From Gemmatimonadota bacterium (GTDB lineage Bacteria; Gemmatimonadota; Gemmatimonadetes; Gemmatimonadales; GWC2-71-9): 64,000 nucleotides of DNA. The stretch's first letter is position 1. Each line of letters begins with the position of its first letter. A program made the position numbers and the translations under genes. Positions 36,688 through 46,628 of this stretch are shown piece by piece. The stretch covers positions 30,524 through 94,523 of the forward strand of contig JAZKBR010000008.1 in NCBI GenBank assembly GCA_040388535.1. Reading direction: 5' to 3'. The notes below the pieces were generated by a model that worked only from the letters and a program-made list of their open reading frames with translations, was not told where the DNA came from and made no database searches.

Positions 36688-38689
36688 GCGCCCTCTCCTG
36701 ACGCTGCTGCTGCTGACCCAGACCGCCCCGCTCCTCGCCCAGGGTCCTTGGCGTTCGGGTAACGACCTCGAACTCGTGCGCCGGGCCGTCTCCCACCGGG
36801 TTTCCCGGGATGCGGACACCCTGCTGGCCGCATGGCAGGCCACAGCGCGTGGGGTGGTGCGGTTTGCGTCGGAGGTCAATCACGGCAGTGGGCCAGTTGA
36901 ACGAGTGATCAGGGCGGACGAGCTGCGAGTCGAAGTGTACGGGGAAGCCCCGAACCGGAGCAAGCAGATTGTCGTCGCCTGGCGCGACACCTCGTTCCTC
37001 CCGAACCGCGTCAGCTACCACCGCGACCATCTTGGCATCGTGGCAAATGACTTTGGCGGCGTGATTCGCCTCGGCGATGGCGACGAGGTCCGTGACCTCA
37101 TCCATCCGCTCTCGCCGGCAGGCCTGGATCACTACCAGTTTCGACTCGGTGACACGCTCACGCTCGCGGCCGCCAAAGGCGTGGTGCGAGTGGTTGCGGT
37201 CGAGGTCCGCCCGGTCGACCAGGCTGCAGCGGCTGCCGTCGGCACACTCTATCTCGACCTCGATCGTGCTGCGCTGGTGCGCTTCCGCTTCACGTTCACT
37301 CCCGCATCGTATCGCGACCCCACGGTCGAGAACATCACCGTCACGCTCGAAAATGCCCTGCAGGAGAATGCCCGCTGGCTGCCCTGGCGACAGTCGATCG
37401 TGATCCGCCGCGGATCGCCATTGCTGGACCTGCCGATACGGACGGTATTGCGAGCCGACTGGTCACTGAGCGATTACGCCCTCGGAGTGACGCACCTCCC
37501 TGCGAGATTCACCGGCCCGCTCGTGGCCGGGTTGCGTCGCCCCGCGCCCGATTCCACCTGGGGCGCACCCCTCGCCTTACGGCTGGACCTCCTCCCGGCG
37601 ACTGCAGCCGATGTGGCCGAAGCGGAAGCCGAAGCGATGCGTGCGCTGGGCGGGCGGCTGATCGACGGACTCCCGGGGGCGCGGCTCGCGGCGCGGGGTG
37701 TCAGCGAACTGGTGCACGTCAATCGGGTGGCGGGGGTCACCCTCGAACTCGGCGCCCGCTTCTCGGCAGGTCGTGGCGTCACCGCGCGAGTACACGGCGG
37801 CTTCGGCTTCAGTGATCAGCGCGCGACAGGGCGGCTCTCTCTCGAAAAATCGTTCGGCGCCACCGACCTCGTAGTGGGCGCGGAGCGAACCATTGGGGAC
37901 TTCACGGGCACGCAGGTCATCAGCGGCGCGCTCAACAGCGTCCGGACTGCGCTGCAAGGTCAGGACCTCGGCGATTACGTGATGCTCGAACGGTTCCGGA
38001 TCGGTCTGAACCTGACTGCCGGCGCGACACGCGTGCGACTCGTCGCCGCGGAAGAGTGGTCGACGTCTGTGGCGACCGAATTCTCCCCAATTTCGGGGAG
38101 CTCGGCGACGAATCCCGCGCTCGGTGCGGGCCAGGCCACCGTGCTCTCGGGATCGGTGCGGCGGCGCGCCGTCAATGGCAACGGCTGGACCATCGATGCC
38201 GAGGTCGCGTCGGGAGATCGCGACTGGGGGCGTATCGCCGTGGATGGGCGGACCAGCACCTCGTTCGGGGCGGGTGCGTTACAGCTCCACCTGCTGGGGG
38301 GAATTGGTACCCGTGAATTGCCGGGATACCGCACTTTCGTGGCAGGGGGCCGTGGCACGCTCCCGGGGCTCCCCTTCCGCGCGCTGGGCGGACGTCGCCT
38401 GGCACTGATCGATCTGGGGTGGATCCGACCGATCACGGTGCCAAGTCCCCCCATCCCGAACGCTCAGCGGATTCGTCTTCCGAGCGCCTTCGGGCCCTTC
38501 GTGGCGGCGGCGATCGCGGGTGGCGGACCTTCGGTGATTGGGGAGGCATCTGGGCGTGTGGAGCCGGTTGCCGGACTCCGGCTCGATCTCTGGGGGCCAC
38601 TCCTCAGGATCGAGGCCGGGGCGGCACTGCGCACGGGTCACGTGGGAATCACGCTCGACGTGCATCCTGACTGGTGGCCCGTCCTCTAG
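36686..38689 (+). CDS. Predicted outer-membrane beta-barrel protein (DUF5686-like)
   Basis: 667 aa with a signal peptide (RPLLTLLLLTQTAPLLAQ). The N-terminal half is beta-sandwich-like (ELRVEVYGEAP, RVSYHRDHLGIVANDFGG, TLYLDLDRAALVRFRF). The C-terminal half has repeated amphipathic strands ending with GHVGITLDVHPDWWPVL, as expected for an outer-membrane barrel. The layout resembles DUF5686 and surface-antigen proteins; the function is unknown. ATG 36686 is chosen at the signal peptide. Its start lies inside GCATGC shared with the divergent lipoprotein. Confidence 0.65.
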   Translation: MRPLLTLLLLTQTAPLLAQGPWRSGNDLELVRRAVSHRVSRDADTLLAAWQATARGVVRFASEVNHGSGPVERVIRADELRVEVYGEAPNRSKQIVVAWRDTSFLPNRVSYHRDHLGIVANDFGGVIRLGDGDEVRDLIHPLSPAGLDHYQFRLGDTLTLAAAKGVVRVVAVEVRPVDQAAAAAVGTLYLDLDRAALVRFRFTFTPASYRDPTVENITVTLENALQENARWLPWRQSIVIRRGSPLLDLPIRTVLRADWSLSDYALGVTHLPARFTGPLVAGLRRPAPDSTWGAPLALRLDLLPATAADVAEAEAEAMRALGGRLIDGLPGARLAARGVSELVHVNRVAGVTLELGARFSAGRGVTARVHGGFGFSDQRATGRLSLEKSFGATDLVVGAERTIGDFTGTQVISGALNSVRTALQGQDLGDYVMLERFRIGLNLTAGATRVRLVAAEEWSTSVATEFSPISGSSATNPALGAGQATVLSGSVRRRAVNGNGWTIDAEVASGDRDWGRIAVDGRTSTSFGAGALQLHLLGGIGTRELPGYRTFVAGGRGTLPGLPFRALGGRRLALIDLGWIRPITVPSPPIPNAQRIRLPSAFGPFVAAAIAGGGPSVIGEASGRVEPVAGLRLDLWGPLLRIEAGAALRTGHVGITLDVHPDWWPVL

Positions 38690-38786
38690 CGGCAATGGCT
38701 GCCGCCCGATGTGGCTCCAAGTGCCGGAGCGGCATAGATTTCCGCCAAATTCCCCGGTGCGACCCCGACCCCCGACGAGGGTGCGC

Positions 38787-41012
38787 GTGACGACCTACAA
38801 CGACGAATGGCTTGCGGCGATTCTGGGCCCCCTGCTTCCACCGGGCGCTCTCGATCGGATCCGCACCGGTGTCGACAACAAGAGCACCCTCTGGGAGCGC
38901 CTGCTCGACTCCCGCCTGTTGCCCGAGGCGGAGGTCCTGACGGCGTTGTCAATGCGTTGTCGCTTGCCCATCGCCGAGCTGGGTGATGCGAGCGACGCAG
39001 CCCGCGATGCATTGCCCCAAGGTCTCGCGCGCCGGTACGGTGTGGTCCCGCTGCGGGTCAATGACGCCCTCCTCGAAGTGGCGACTGCCAACCCCTTCGA
39101 TGTTGGCGCGGAGCAGGCGCTGGCCTTCGCTACCGGACGGGAAGTGCGGATGGCGCTTGCCTCCCCTCCGCGGATCCGCGAGAAGCTCAACCAGATCTAC
39201 GGCCCCGAAGCGCCCGAGCATCATGTCGCCGACCTCCTCATGGGGATGGAAGGTCCTTCGGTCACCGAACTCTCCGAGCAGGACGCCGAAGACGCCGAGT
39301 TGCTCATCTCGGAAGCGAGTTCGCGGCCGATCATCAAGCTGGTGAATGTCCTGCTCGACGACGGCATCACCAGCCGGGCAAGCGACATTCACGTCGAATC
39401 GGCCGAGCAGGCCGTGATGGTCCGCTATCGCATCGATGGCGTCCTTCGCCAGGCGATGACGATTCCGCGCAAGGCGGGCTTGCCACTGATTTCGCGCATC
39501 AAGATCATGTCGGGGCTCGACATCGCCGACCGGCTGCGGCCGCAGGATGGTCGCGCGCGTGTGGCGGTCAACGGCAATCCGGTCGATCTGCGTATCTCGA
39601 CGCTTCCCGCCACTCACGGCGAGAAGGTCGTCATCCGCATCCTGAACACCCAGTCCACGACACTCGCCCTGGCGGCGCTTGGCCTCTATCCCGAGGAACA
39701 GGCGCTGATGCGAATGCTGCTCGGTCACAAGGAAGGCGTGCTGCTGGTCACGGGCCCGACCGGCTCCGGCAAGACGACCACGCTCTACTCGTGCATTCGG
39801 GAAATCCAGAGCGAAGGCGTCAACATCGTCACGGTCGAGGATCCGGTCGAGTACCGGCTCGGCGCCAACATCGTGCAGGTACAGACCAACGAGAAGACCG
39901 GCCTCACCTTCGCGACCGCGCTGCGCTCGATCCTGCGTCAGGACCCCGATGTCGTGCTCGTCGGCGAAATCCGCGACGTCGAAACGGCGCAGGTCGCCGT
40001 CCAGGCATCGCTGACCGGTCACCTGGTGCTCTCCACGCTGCACACCAACGACGCGCCCAACACGATCACGCGTCTGGTCGACATGGGGCTCGAAGCGTTC
40101 AAGATCGGCGCCGCGCTGCGTGGCGTGCTGGCGCAGCGACTGATGCGCCGGCTCTGCCCGATCTGCCGCATCCGCCAGCCATGGTCGGAGCTGCCGACGC
40201 GAATTCAGCGCTTCGTCCCGGAGACGGCCGAACTCTGGAAGCCTGTCGGCTGCGGGCAGTGCACCCAGACCGGATACCGCGGCCGCTTCTCCGTCGTCGA
40301 GATCCTGGTGGTGACACCGGACATCGAGCGGATTATCGGTGCGAATGGGACCGCCAACCAGATCGCGGCCGCCGCACGAAGCGCCGGGATGGGGACGCTG
40401 TTCGATTGCGGCCTTCGGCACGTGCTCGATGGGCACACCTCGGTCGACGAGCTGCTGCGTGTGACCGACATCCCCAACGACGGCAATCTGCCGTTGCGCA
40501 CCATCCTCGAACCGGTCGCCGTCGCAGCAACGCACGCGGCAGCGGCCACGCTCTCCTTCCCGTCGGCGGAGGAATTGCTCGAGGGGCTGGAGCTGCTCGA
40601 CGACACTGGTACCCATGCGGTGCAGAAGAGCAAGTCGCGCGCGACCATCCTGCTGGTCGAGGATGAAGACACCTTGCGCCGGGTGATGCGCGATCTGCTC
40701 GAGCAGGAGGGGTACACCGTGTGCGAGGCGCGCGATGGTGTCGAGGCGCTCGAGCAGGTCGATCGCCACAATCCCGACCTGATGCTCCTCGACCTGAACC
40801 TGCCCAACGTCGACGGCTACAGCGTCCTGGCGCAGCTGCGCTCGCGCCCGGCAACGATTGACCTTCCCATCCTGGTGCTCTCGGCGCGCGGCGACGAAGA
40901 CAACGAAGTGCGCGTGCTTCGCCTGGGCGCGACTGATTTCCTGACCAAACCCTTCCGGCCACGAGCGCTCTCCGCGCGTCTCGAGGCCACTCTTGCCAGG
41001 CGACGAACGTGA
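38787..41012 (+). CDS. Type IV pilus/type II secretion ATPase (PilB/GspE) fused to a response-regulator receiver
   Basis: 741 aa. The N-terminal GspE_N-like domain (about 1-150) precedes the ATPase: Walker A LVTGPTGSGKTTT, Asp box DPVEYRLGANIVQVQ, Walker B DPDVVLVGEIRD, His box STLHTNDA. A zinc-binding CPIC...CGQC tetracysteine motif follows. The last roughly 120 residues are a CheY-like receiver (LLVEDED, phospho-Asp in LLDLNLPNVDG, LSARGDE, LTKPF). This is an assembly ATPase whose activity may be set by phosphorylation. GTG 38787 is chosen because GAGG is 6 nt upstream. No pilin or other assembly genes are adjacent; the stop overlaps hisC. Confidence 0.92.
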   Translation: MTTYNDEWLAAILGPLLPPGALDRIRTGVDNKSTLWERLLDSRLLPEAEVLTALSMRCRLPIAELGDASDAARDALPQGLARRYGVVPLRVNDALLEVATANPFDVGAEQALAFATGREVRMALASPPRIREKLNQIYGPEAPEHHVADLLMGMEGPSVTELSEQDAEDAELLISEASSRPIIKLVNVLLDDGITSRASDIHVESAEQAVMVRYRIDGVLRQAMTIPRKAGLPLISRIKIMSGLDIADRLRPQDGRARVAVNGNPVDLRISTLPATHGEKVVIRILNTQSTTLALAALGLYPEEQALMRMLLGHKEGVLLVTGPTGSGKTTTLYSCIREIQSEGVNIVTVEDPVEYRLGANIVQVQTNEKTGLTFATALRSILRQDPDVVLVGEIRDVETAQVAVQASLTGHLVLSTLHTNDAPNTITRLVDMGLEAFKIGAALRGVLAQRLMRRLCPICRIRQPWSELPTRIQRFVPETAELWKPVGCGQCTQTGYRGRFSVVEILVVTPDIERIIGANGTANQIAAAARSAGMGTLFDCGLRHVLDGHTSVDELLRVTDIPNDGNLPLRTILEPVAVAATHAAAATLSFPSAEELLEGLELLDDTGTHAVQKSKSRATILLVEDEDTLRRVMRDLLEQEGYTVCEARDGVEALEQVDRHNPDLMLLDLNLPNVDGYSVLAQLRSRPATIDLPILVLSARGDEDNEVRVLRLGATDFLTKPFRPRALSARLEATLARRRT

Positions 41013-42115
41013 CCAACGTGCAGGTCGAGGAACCCACCGAAGGACTGCGACTGATCAAGCCGAGCGTCCGGACCCAGCCCGCCTATACGCTCGAGGCGCC
41101 GCCCGCCGCGCGAAAACTCAACCAGAACGAAGCGCCCGACGACTTTGCCGACGCGTTGAAGCGCGAGGTACTCGAGCGCGTGCTGGCGCGGCCATGGCAT
41201 CGCTACCCCGAGTTCACGCCCCGCTCTCTCAGCAGCAAGCTGGCGGCACACTATGGCTGGGATGTCGATGGGATCCTCGTCGGCAACGGGTCCAACGAAC
41301 TCATTCAGGCGACGATGGCGGTGTCGGTCGAGCGCGACGATGTGGTGGTCGCGCCAGCACCGACCTTTTCGCTCTACCGGCTGCTCACCTCGGTGTTCGG
41401 CGGGCGGTACGTCGGCGTTCCCTTCGCGTCCGGCTTTCGCTACGACATTGATCGCCTGATTCGCACCGCCCAGCGGGATGAAGCCAAGCTGCTGGTGCTC
41501 AATACGCCCAATAATCCCACTGGATCCGCGCTGCGGCTCGAGGACGTCGAGCGGGCACTTGTCGAGACCGAGGGCTTTGTTGTGTGTGACGAGGCATACA
41601 TCGAATTCGGGGGCGAAAGCGCCATTCCCCTGCTGGCAACCCACTCACGGCTCGTGGTCCTGCGCACCTTTTCGAAGGCGCTCGGGCTCGCGGGGATGCG
41701 CTTCGGCGTGGCACTGGCCCAGCCCGCCGTCGCGCGCGAGATTGCCAAGGCGAAGCTGCCGTACAACGTGAACGTCGTGACCCTGGCGGCGGCTGAAGTC
41801 GCGCTCGAGCACCAGGAGCGGATCGACCAGCGGGTGGCCGACGTCATCAGGGCGCGGACGCGCCTGTTGCTGGCGTTGCGCGCGCTGCCGGGGCTCACGG
41901 CGTTCGACAGCGCGGCCAACTTCGTGGTGATCCGTTGCGAGTCGCGACCCGCCAAGGCGGTGTTCCAGGCGTTGCATCGCGACTTCGGCATTCTGGTGCG
42001 CGACGTCTCGGGCGGCGTGGATCTCGAGGAGTGCCTGCGCATTTCGATCGGGCGGGAGGACGACATCGACGCCGTCGTCGCCGCCGTGACGACCATTTTC
42101 GGAGGGGCGACATGA
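41009..42115 (+). CDS. hisC: Histidinol-phosphate aminotransferase
   Basis: PLP enzyme converting imidazole-acetol phosphate to histidinol phosphate; 368 aa. Class I/II aminotransferase motifs: [33 protein letters not shown], and the PLP Lys in [15 protein letters not shown]. The GTG start overlaps the stop of the PilB-REC gene (GTGA). First of a his gene run (hisC-hisB-hisH-hisF), all nearly contiguous. Confidence 0.93.
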   Translation: MTNVQVEEPTEGLRLIKPSVRTQPAYTLEAPPAARKLNQNEAPDDFADALKREVLERVLARPWHRYPEFTPRSLSSKLAAHYGWDVDGILVGNGSNELIQATMAVSVERDDVVVAPAPTFSLYRLLTSVFGGRYVGVPFASGFRYDIDRLIRTAQRDEAKLLVLNTPNNPTGSALRLEDVERALVETEGFVVCDEAYIEFGGESAIPLLATHSRLVVLRTFSKALGLAGMRFGVALAQPAVAREIAKAKLPYNVNVVTLAAAEVALEHQERIDQRVADVIRARTRLLLALRALPGLTAFDSAANFVVIRCESRPAKAVFQALHRDFGILVRDVSGGVDLEECLRISIGREDDIDAVVAAVTTIFGGAT

Positions 42116-42702
42116 GTCGCGAAGCAACGGTGGAGCGGATCACGGCGGAGACGGAGCTGCGGCTCCGCTTCGACCTGGACGGCACAGGGGAAGCATCGAT
42201 CGAGACCGGCATCGGCTTCTTCGATCACATGCTGGGCGCCTTTGCGCGGCACGGCATCTTCAACCTCGTGGTCCACGCCGAGGGCGATCTGCACGTCGAT
42301 GGCCACCACACGGTGGAAGACACCGGGATCGCGCTGGGGCAGGCGATCGCTGGCGCGCTGGGTGATCGCCGCGGCATACGTCGCTACGGCGAGGCCACGG
42401 TTCCGCTCGATGAGGCGCTCGTGCGCGTCGTGGTCGATTGCTCGGGACGGCCGTTCATCGCGTGGGACGCAAATCCGCCAGCGTGGCAGATGCTCGGAGA
42501 ATTCGACGTCGCGCTCGCGCCGGAATTCTTTCGTGCCGTCGCGGTGCACGGCGGGCTCACGCTGCACGTTGACCTGATTCGCGGCAGCAACGCGCATCAC
42601 ATTGTCGAGGCGACATTCAAGGCGTTCGCGCGGGCGCTCGATGCGGCGACCACGCTCGACCCCCGCGTGACCGATGTGCCATCGACGAAGGGCGTGCTGT
42701 GA
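42112..42702 (+). CDS. hisB: Imidazoleglycerol-phosphate dehydratase
   Basis: Mn-dependent dehydratase of histidine synthesis; 196 aa, single-function form (no phosphatase domain). The metal-binding repeats are [47 protein letters not shown] and [17 protein letters not shown]. The ATG has GGAGGGG just upstream and overlaps the hisC stop (ATGA). The stop overlaps the hisH start. Confidence 0.96.
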   Translation: MSREATVERITAETELRLRFDLDGTGEASIETGIGFFDHMLGAFARHGIFNLVVHAEGDLHVDGHHTVEDTGIALGQAIAGALGDRRGIRRYGEATVPLDEALVRVVVDCSGRPFIAWDANPPAWQMLGEFDVALAPEFFRAVAVHGGLTLHVDLIRGSNAHHIVEATFKAFARALDAATTLDPRVTDVPSTKGVL

Positions 42703-43319
42703 TCGTTGTGGTGGACTACGGCGTCAACAACCTCGCTTCTGTCGTGCGCGCCTTCGGTGCGGTCGGCCATCCCGCGACCCTCTCCGCCGATCCTGATGTC
42801 GTGCGCCGGGCCAGCCACGTCGTCCTGCCGGGTGTCGGCAATTTCGGACGCGCTGCCGTCACGCTGCGCGTCACCGGTCTCGGCGACGCGGTGCGGGAAC
42901 AGGCGGCGGCGGGACGCCCCGTCCTCGGAATCTGCCTGGGACAGCAACTCTTCTTTGCCGAAAGTGAGGAAGCTCCCGGCGCGGCCGGGCTGGGCCTGCT
43001 GCGCGGGCGGGTCGTGCGATTCACCACGTCGTTGCACGTGCCGCATGTCGGCTGGGCCGAAGTGCTGCCGACGCAGGCTGGGCGGGCACATCCGGTGACC
43101 GGGCCGCTGCTCGGAGAGGCCGGCGGGTTCTATTACCACGTTCACTCCTTCCACCCGGCCGACCTTCCCGAAAGCACCGTGCTCGCCACGGCCGACTACG
43201 ACGGGCGCTTCGCGACGATTGTGGGAGAGGGAAGTGTCCTTGGCGCACAATTCCACCCCGAGAAATCGCAGGATGCCGGCCTCGCACTCGTGCGCCGCTT
43301 CGCGGAGTGGACACCGTGA
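42699..43319 (+). CDS. hisH: Imidazole glycerol phosphate synthase, glutaminase subunit
   Basis: Class I amidotransferase (206 aa) that delivers ammonia to HisF. The catalytic Cys is in [15 protein letters not shown], and the His/Glu pair is in [14 protein letters not shown]. The N-terminal [17 protein letters not shown] is typical. GTG 42699 overlaps the hisB stop (GTGA). The usual next gene, hisA, is missing; hisF follows after 16 nt. Confidence 0.95.
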   Translation: MIVVVDYGVNNLASVVRAFGAVGHPATLSADPDVVRRASHVVLPGVGNFGRAAVTLRVTGLGDAVREQAAAGRPVLGICLGQQLFFAESEEAPGAAGLGLLRGRVVRFTTSLHVPHVGWAEVLPTQAGRAHPVTGPLLGEAGGFYYHVHSFHPADLPESTVLATADYDGRFATIVGEGSVLGAQFHPEKSQDAGLALVRRFAEWTP

Positions 43320-43335
43320 CCATCTTCGGTGCCCG

Positions 43336-44088
43336 ATGCTAGCGCGCCGGATCATTCCCTGTCTCGACGTGGCCGCCGGTCGGGTCGTGAAGGGAATCCA
43401 TTTCGAAGAGTTGCGCGACGCCGGCGATCCGGTGGAACAGGCGGCGCGCTACGACCGCGAAGGGGCCGATGAACTGGTCTTTCTCGACATTGCGGCGAGC
43501 TACGAGGCGCGCAGTACCACCCTGGCGATGGTGGAACGTGTCGCCGAAACGCTGTTCATTCCGTTTACCGTGGGCGGCGGGATTCGCTCGGTGGAAGATG
43601 CTGGTGCCGCACTCCGAGCGGGTGCCGACAAGGTCGCCGTGAACACGGCGGCTGTGCGCGATCCTGATCTGGTGTCGCGGCTTGCCGACGCCTACGGCAC
43701 CCAGTGCGTTGTGGCGGCGGTGGATGTGCGCTGGGCGAACGACCGCTGGGCGGTGATGGTGACTGGGGGGCGGGATGCGACGCCGCTCGAGGCGATCAGC
43801 TGGATTGCCGAACTCGAGCATCGCGGCGCCGGCGAGATCCTCCTCACGTCGATGGACCGGGATGGCACGCGCAGCGGCTACGATCTGCGCCTCACCACCG
43901 CCGCCGCGCACGCCGTTGATATCCCGATCATTGCCTCGGGTGGCGCCGGCTCGTTCGAGCATCTGGCACAGGCCCTTGAAGCCGGCGCGCACGGCGTCCT
44001 CGCCGCGTCAATCTTCCACTTCGACAATCACACCATCGCGAGCGCGCGCAGCTTTCTGCGCAGCCGGGGCATCCCCGTCCGACCCTGA
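43336..44088 (+). CDS. hisF: Imidazole glycerol phosphate synthase, cyclase subunit
   Basis: (Beta/alpha)8-barrel, 250 aa, forming IGP and AICAR with HisH. The catalytic Asp residues are in [18 protein letters not shown] and in [12 protein letters not shown]. Other hallmarks: [43 protein letters not shown] and [12 protein letters not shown]. It is last in the his run, ending 13 nt before a convergent lipoprotein gene. hisA, hisG, hisI and hisD are not in the window. Confidence 0.96.
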   Translation: MLARRIIPCLDVAAGRVVKGIHFEELRDAGDPVEQAARYDREGADELVFLDIAASYEARSTTLAMVERVAETLFIPFTVGGGIRSVEDAGAALRAGADKVAVNTAAVRDPDLVSRLADAYGTQCVVAAVDVRWANDRWAVMVTGGRDATPLEAISWIAELEHRGAGEILLTSMDRDGTRSGYDLRLTTAAAHAVDIPIIASGGAGSFEHLAQALEAGAHGVLAASIFHFDNHTIASARSFLRSRGIPVRP

Positions 44089-44101
44089 GCAGCCTCGGCC
44101 G

Positions 44102-44722
44102 TTAGAAGTCGTTGGCGTAGCTCAGGAACTTGACCCCACCATCACGATCGACGATCGAGCCGAATAGCTGCCGGGTGAAGGTGCTGTCACCCGCGCGATA
44201 CGTTACCTGACATGGTCCCCAGAGGGCAGTCCGCCCGCGAACCAGCTGCAGCGTGTCCCGGGTGCACTGCAACTCGAGCAGCGCGAGCGACATCCCGCGG
44301 TGGCGCGCGAGCGCACGGGCCATTCCCTTCGCGTTGCTCTGGGTGACCTGTCGCCAGAAGATCGCCGGATCGAGTTCGTAAGGTGCCGCCGCATAACGGT
44401 GGTCAGGAAAGAGGAGCCACGCGAACTCGGCCCGTGTCACCAGCAGGCGCGAGAGGGTCGCCGTATCGCTCCGGGAGAGCGCCGCCAGATATCCCCGCAC
44501 CAGCGCTTCACGCGTGGTGTACCCGCTGGTGAGTGCGGCGGGCGAATCGACCCCCACCCGGAAGCGGCGCAGATACTCGGCCATCGGCAGGATCGAGTCG
44601 ATAGCGTCGCCGGGCCGGCGCCAGGGTGCGCTGTCGACCGCGACGCGCACGGTCGCGTCGGATTTCGTCGTACAGGCCGACAGTACCACTGCCGCGAGCA
44701 CCGTTGCAATTCGTCGTATCAC
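44102..44722 (-). CDS. Lipoprotein of unknown function
   Basis: 206 aa. GTG 44722 with GGAG 7 nt upstream starts IRRIATVLAAVVLSAC, a lipoprotein signal (lipobox LSAC). The mature part includes a helical segment (PMAEYLRRFRVGVDSP, REALVRGYLAALSRSDTATL) and C-terminal strands with two Cys (LELQCTRDTL, GPCQVTYRAG) that may form a disulfide. No family is recognised. It lies downstream of the TonB receptor/FN3 lipoprotein pair. Confidence 0.65.
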   Translation of the reverse strand: MIRRIATVLAAVVLSACTTKSDATVRVAVDSAPWRRPGDAIDSILPMAEYLRRFRVGVDSPAALTSGYTTREALVRGYLAALSRSDTATLSRLLVTRAEFAWLLFPDHRYAAAPYELDPAIFWRQVTQSNAKGMARALARHRGMSLALLELQCTRDTLQLVRGRTALWGPCQVTYRAGDSTFTRQLFGSIVDRDGGVKFLSYANDF

Positions 44723-44816
44723 GAGCTGACTCCAGTCGTTCCAGCCGACCAGCCCCGGAGATGGGCGAATAACGCCACACATCCGGGGCCGGTCAGTGGA
44801 ACGGCAATGTTGGTGA

Positions 44817-46505
44817 TCAGTTCCGCGTGTATGCGGTCCAGCCTTCCCACCACTTGGCGCCGGCCGGGTCGGCCGCGCCTCGGAAGCTGGTCGGCACGAT
44901 GAACGCACCGGCGCGGATCGCGAGGTCACCCGTGCCCACGAAAGTGTTCAGGCCGCCGGCCCGCGCAGTGGATGCTACTGACAGGCTCCAGTCGAAGTCT
45001 GCTGCTGCCGCCGGCGATGTGGCCGAAGTTACCGGGAGCTTGGTGAAGAGCGCCGAGGTGAGACCGACCAGGTCGATGGTGTTCGCAGTCGCGGCGAGGT
45101 CGGTGGTCTGCTGCCCCGCCTGTAGAGCCGTCGGCGTTTCGACGATCAGGTTGTTGCGGATCGACAGCAGTCCTGCCGTCTCGCGCGCCTTCGATTGCGC
45201 ATCGCGATAGCCGATCGCGGCGCTCGGCCAGCGTGCGAAGATGCCGTTGATGTAGTGCCCGCCGGTGCCGCGGCGGAGAATCGCGCCGAAGCCGCCGGCC
45301 GTCGGTACCACTCCGGCACCGGTGCCGACCAGAGTGAAGTTGGCGATCGTCGGTACCGTGAACGGCGCGGTGTCGAAGCCGAGATCGCAGCCCGACCCGT
45401 TGCAGCCGTCGTTCTCGATGCCTTGCGGGTCGGCGGAGGTATTGCCGGCGCCGGCACGGGGCGGCACGACCCGGCTCTGGAAGCCGATGATGTACTGCAG
45501 CCGGCCAACGTACCCTTCCGACATATCGAAGTGATCGTCACCTGATTCGTATGACACCAGGTAGCGACCGTCGACGGCGCCGCCGAAGAACTCGTAGGAG
45601 TCGTCGAGCCCGTTGAGCGATTCGAGGTACTCCAGGGTGGTGCCGCTGCCGATCGCAGCCAGTGTGAAGGAATTCAGTTCCGCGTCCTGGGCCGGCGCGA
45701 AACCGGCATACTCCACCCGCACATACCGCAGGGTGCCGCTGTTGTCAGCGTTGTTGGTGCCGCCGTTGTAGGGAATGAGCGGGTTGTCGGCGCTGGTACC
45801 GGTGCCTTCGATGTTCACGACCCCGGAACGGTTGGAGATGCCGTTGCCGATCAGGATCAGGCCGCCCCAGTCTCCGGGCTGCCGCGAGCCGGCCGCTTGC
45901 GACGATGTGAAGACGATCGGGGCCGCAGCGGTACCGTTCGCCACGATCCGCGCGCCGCGAAGGACGAAGAGCGAGGAGCCGACGGTGGCAAAGTCGCCCA
46001 CGATCCTTGTACCCGCTTCGATCGTGAGCGTCGCGCCGTTGGCGACCTTTCGGAAGCCCTTCAGGGTGTAAACCTTGTCGGCGGTCCAGGTCGTATTCGT
46101 GGTGATGTCAGTGGTGACATCCACGGCCGTCGGACCACTCGTCGTCACGGTCACTTCCGCAGAAAACGCCGAGGTGCCCGCTGAGCGCACCGCGGCAATC
46201 TTGTAGCGGTACTGGGTGCTGAGGGTGAGGCCGGCGTCGTCGTAGCTCGTCGCGCCGGCTACCGGGCGGGCGATCTCGGCGAAGGCAGCGGCTCCGGTCG
46301 CACGCTGGAGCACGTACTGGGTCACTCCGGTGCCCGCAGTCCAGCTGATGTGGGTTCCGGTCGCGCCGGTCGCGGTCGCGGTCAGCCCGGCCGGCGGATC
46401 GTTGGTCACGGGATTCGGGTCGGTCGGGTCGCTGCTGCAGGCGCCAAGTGCGGCAATGCTGAGGAGCACGGCCGCGCGCATGCTCGTGCCAATCCTGAAA
46501 GTCAT
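44817..46505 (-). CDS. Surface lipoprotein with fibronectin type III domain and beta-helical region
   Basis: 562 aa. Lipobox in AALGACSSDP, then an FN3 domain (about residues 35-120: PPAGLTATATGATGTHISW, YRYKIAAVRSAGTSAFSAEV). The large C-terminal part is repetitive and beta-rich (GTRIVGDFATVGSSLFVLRG, GDWGGLILIGNG, LRYVRVEYAGF), suggesting a right-handed beta-helix with a Cys-bonded loop (DGCNGSGCDLGFD). Downstream of a TonB receptor on the same strand, separated only by a repeat element. The pairing suggests a surface partner of the receptor. ATG 46505 has GAGGA 7 nt upstream. Confidence 0.75.
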   Translation of the reverse strand: MTFRIGTSMRAAVLLSIAALGACSSDPTDPNPVTNDPPAGLTATATGATGTHISWTAGTGVTQYVLQRATGAAAFAEIARPVAGATSYDDAGLTLSTQYRYKIAAVRSAGTSAFSAEVTVTTSGPTAVDVTTDITTNTTWTADKVYTLKGFRKVANGATLTIEAGTRIVGDFATVGSSLFVLRGARIVANGTAAAPIVFTSSQAAGSRQPGDWGGLILIGNGISNRSGVVNIEGTGTSADNPLIPYNGGTNNADNSGTLRYVRVEYAGFAPAQDAELNSFTLAAIGSGTTLEYLESLNGLDDSYEFFGGAVDGRYLVSYESGDDHFDMSEGYVGRLQYIIGFQSRVVPPRAGAGNTSADPQGIENDGCNGSGCDLGFDTAPFTVPTIANFTLVGTGAGVVPTAGGFGAILRRGTGGHYINGIFARWPSAAIGYRDAQSKARETAGLLSIRNNLIVETPTALQAGQQTTDLAATANTIDLVGLTSALFTKLPVTSATSPAAAADFDWSLSVASTARAGGLNTFVGTGDLAIRAGAFIVPTSFRGAADPAGAKWWEGWTAYTRN

Positions 46506-46628
46506 TCCTGGTTCCTCGTCGATGGAGTGTGCGTGCAGGCGAAACGCCAACATCACGCGGCAGAATCAAGCGCGGTGGTGTTGGCGTCGGGTCGCAGTGC
46601 AGTCACAGGACGGTCACGAAGCACGAAA

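Noticed and set aside
36722..37132. Long minus-strand ORF continuing upstream of the lipoprotein
   Set aside because: It is antisense to the outer-membrane protein gene; the signal peptide shows where the protein should begin.
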